Notes under the pieces: model-generated
Database searches by the model: none
Seen by the model: the letters and a program-made list of their open reading frames with translations, nothing else
What the model was told of the DNA's origin: nothing
Part shown: piece by piece, positions 61,518 through 64,000 of the stretch
Layout: each line of letters starts with the position of its first letter
How positions within the stretch are numbered: the first letter of the stretch is position 1
Assembly: GCA_030248065.1 (NCBI GenBank)
Contig: JASAMV010008944.1
Location: forward strand, 31,595-95,594
DNA: 64,000 nucleotides
Source of the DNA: Rhynchonema sp. JSB1_4
Lineage: Eukaryota; Nematoda; Chromadorea; Monhysterida; Xyalidae
Direction: 5' to 3'
Position numbers and translations under genes: made by a program

Positions 61518-64000
61518 TGCCATATCGCGGAAGCGACAAGGCATAGGGAAATCAGCTCCTGGCATTGTGTAGCGCTTGGTTGAGTGATGCCGTTAAGTGT
61601 GATTGGATGTCCGTTGTAGTTTAGATTCAATATTGCAAGTTCCGATAACTCAATATTCCGATGCTCAATAATACGAGATTCATTACGTCAGAAATGTAAT
61701 ACAGCTCAATATTAAACCGACACACAAAGTCTCAATCTCAACAGTGAAAACAGAATGCAAAGCACACACAGACAGAACAGACCGTCAGCTTATCAGCAGC
61801 ATTACACATGCATTATTCAGCCAAAACATGCTCTTTAGAAATCACATGCTCAAGAGCACCATGCCGTTTCATGGAGAACTGCCGGTTCTCCACACTCCCC
61901 ACTTTCAGAAAAGAAACTAATTAGTTAACCGAAAAGGGAATACCGATGAGTGATGATCTAATGTTGCTCAATAAAAGTGTAGGTAGATGATTGGTTGTTG
62001 CTTGTAAGCGAAAATAGATGCATCCGGGAGTGAGTGCGTTCTTGCCCGTCAATGATCACTGGGCAGAATCATTCACCGCCATTGACCTCGACCGAATGCG
62101 ATTGACGTTGGATTGTTCGCATTGCCGTTGTTCAACCAGTATGCCTGACGCGATCGTTGTTGCGCCGTTGTTGCATCGAAACACTGCTTGATCACTGGAC
62201 CCAGTTGTGTGGCAACCGAACCCGCACGTTTTGATGACGATTGTGAGCACTCGGGCTCAACGACACGACCGGCTTGACCCTTGCACCACCCGGGCCGACC
62301 GACACGACTCATGCCATCCAAGGAATGCACGTCTCCACCGAACTGACACGAATAGCCATCCTCACGAATTGCGTTTCGCTGACGTTCGACACCGAAACAG
62401 TGTGACGAACACACGGGTCCGCCTGCCGAGTTCATCACGCGATGTGGATTCTGTTGTTTGCTGAAAAGCATGTGCCACCACCATGGCATGTTTGGACTCG
62501 AAATTGGATTGGTGGGCCCTCGATTTGCACCAGGCCTGCCCTCCCCACCGACAAAATAACGTGGAGGGTCGGCAACCGACTTCACGTGCAATGCACCACA
62601 CAGCGACCGTGCATGCGCAACAGAACCACAGTGATAACACGGCTTCAATTTGGATTTGCACCGAACCGATAAATGCCCAAATCCAGAACACTTGAAACAC
62701 AACCGCATACTTTTATAAAACTGCTTCCGGGCCGCTAGAGTGCAGACAATGTGGCAGTCGTCGCTAAAATGTTGGGTACTAGAGCAAAACAGACACTTTT
62801 GGGTGGGTTTAGAACGATTCTGTTTAGTTGCCACTGGTTTCGACCTCAAAGTAACCTGATGTTTCATTGACTGGCCAGTGACCGCAGCTTGAGCAGGACC
62901 GGAACAGGCCACCTGCTCAGCGCTCGATGTGACCGAATCGACCGTTTGGCAACTTGTGGTCACCAAATTCGACTTGCGAGCAGTGTACACCGGGGTATGC
63001 ACGAAAGTCAACGGAGTCTCGTACTGCGTAGCTTGTGACTTCTTCGGCACATGGGTTTCGCACAACCTGACAAACTGTTTGCCCTCGACATCACATTCAC
63101 GTAAATCATCCGAATTTTGACCCGAATCACGACACAAACGAACAATTTTGTCAAGGTTGCTACGACGATGGTCAAGCGACTCAATTGCGCGTTTTGTTTT
63201 CAAAATGATGGCAGCCAGGTCCTCCCAAAGCTGCTCTGCCCGAGGACGAACAGTAGCCGTGCGTTCGTCATTAGCATCAAAAATTTCAAACATGAAGTAT
63301 TGATCACCGAAAACAGCAGCACCCGACTGCTCATCCAGAACTTCGAGTGCAGACAGAGAACTATTCAAGATTTGTGATTGAAATTTCAAACGAAGCTCAA
63401 TTTCACTCAACTTCGGCAACGATTCCGTGGCCAGGACTGCCTCCCAATCAGCCTGTGAAGATGGGTCGGCTTCCACGAGCTCGATTTGACTCAACACCGA
63501 TTTGACGAGAGGCTGTGAAACATCAGCGATGCCTTGCAATGCAGCGAGTACCGAATCGACCGGATATGACGTGACGACCATTGTCACGATAAATGAATGA
63601 AACGAAAGATCACCGATGATCGATGTTTCAGTTAGACCGCCGAAGTAATGCCGTTTGTTGCCGAATAATATCCAGGTCGCAAGTTCGTCAGTTGTCAGGG
63701 GATGCCATATCGCGGAAGCGACTAGGCATAGGGTAAGTCAGCTCCTGGCATTGTGTAGCGCTTGGTTGAGTGATGCCGTTAAGTGTGATTGGATGTCCGT
63801 TGTAGTTTAGATTCAATATTGCAAGTTCCGATAACTCAATATTCCGATGCTCAATAATACGAGATTCATTACGTCAGAAATGTAATACAGCTCAATATTA
63901 AACCGACACACAAAGTCTCAATCTCAACAGTGAAAACAGAATGCAAAGCACACACAGACAGAACAGACCGTCAGCTTATCAGCAGCATTACACATGCATT
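61518..64000 (-). mobile_element. Gag-only LTR retrotransposon, copy B2 (cut by window end)
   Basis: 3' LTR 61518-61894 (377 bp, TGTGGAG...TATGGCA on the minus strand) is preceded on its own strand by the purine tract AAAGTGGGGAG. 5' LTR begins at 63703 and runs past the window end. The two copies are near identical over the shared part, so it is young. It points towards B1, tail to tail. As in B1 there is no pol. Confidence 0.9.
62073..63581 (-). CDS. Gag protein with three CCHC zinc knuckles (B2)
   Basis: Same length and motifs as the B1 protein (knuckles CLFCSSTQHFSDDC, CFKCSGFGHLSVRC, CYHCGSVAHARSLC), with the first ATG at 63581. About 20 residue differences from B1, with no frameshift or stop in either copy, suggest that the coding function is under selection in the family. 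The protein should form particles and bind RNA; reverse transcription must come from another element. Confidence 0.9.
   Translation of the reverse strand: MVVTSYPVDSVLAALQGIADVSQPLVKSVLSQIELVEADPSSQADWEAVLATESLPKLSEIELRLKFQSQILNSSLSALEVLDEQSGAAVFGDQYFMFEIFDANDERTATVRPRAEQLWEDLAAIILKTKRAIESLDHRRSNLDKIVRLCRDSGQNSDDLRECDVEGKQFVRLCETHVPKKSQATQYETPLTFVHTPVYTARKSNLVTTSCQTVDSVTSSAEQVACSGPAQAAVTGQSMKHQVTLRSKPVATKQNRSKPTQKCLFCSSTQHFSDDCHIVCTLAARKQFYKSMRLCFKCSGFGHLSVRCKSKLKPCYHCGSVAHARSLCGALHVKSVADPPRYFVGGEGRPGANRGPTNPISSPNMPWWWHMLFSKQQNPHRVMNSAGGPVCSSHCFGVERQRNAIREDGYSCQFGGDVHSLDGMSRVGRPGWCKGQAGRVVEPECSQSSSKRAGSVATQLGPVIKQCFDATTAQQRSRQAYWLNNGNANNPTSIAFGRGQWR

Overview
The window is animal nuclear DNA. 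Genes are cut into short exons with GT-AG introns and code for metazoan housekeeping and cell-adhesion proteins, and the introns are crowded with small transposons. A protostome is likely, and a nematode-like or other small ecdysozoan is my best guess, because there is an egghead/bre-3 type glycosyltransferase next to vinculin, TSPO, CPSF73 and a cathepsin B-like protease. This is inference; no marker in the window fixes the species.

Layout: 1-4592 (+) is the 3' part of a long-form tRNase Z (ELAC2). 5268-7402 and 7715-10906 (+) are tandem TRMT10-type tRNA m1G9 methyltransferase genes, the second strongly diverged. Three tRNA-processing genes therefore lie in a row on one strand. 11181-13260 (+) is TSPO. 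14571-18055 is a young gag-only LTR retrotransposon on the minus strand. 18056-24890 is a gene-poor stretch. 25598-29496 (+) is the egh/bre-3 homologue. 32451-37747 (-) is a cathepsin B-like peptidase. 39148-46296 is a transposon cluster with up to three levels of nesting that contains an apparently intact APE-type LINE. 46366-52223 (+) is CPSF73 (CPSF3). 53877-58578 (-) is the C-terminal half of vinculin. A pair of gag-only LTR elements in opposite orientation then runs to the window end, inside the next vinculin intron or upstream of it.

The most unusual content is the small DNA transposons. Several families end in hAT-like terminal inverted repeats (CAGTGTAGT..., CAGAG..., TAGGG...) and have exact 8-bp target-site duplications, which I checked base by base. 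Each family carries its own short word repeated many times just inside the ends (for example GGTACCTTGCAACCA, GGTACACTATCTCCCCC, GAGAGGTAAGTA, TGTCGGGTG, GGCCGGGCC), while two of them share the same core. One copy inserted exactly at a 3' splice site of the cathepsin gene and duplicated it. A 643-bp TTAA-flanked fold-back element sits in the first intron of the same gene. Two unrelated LTR families in the window keep a long gag reading frame but no pol.
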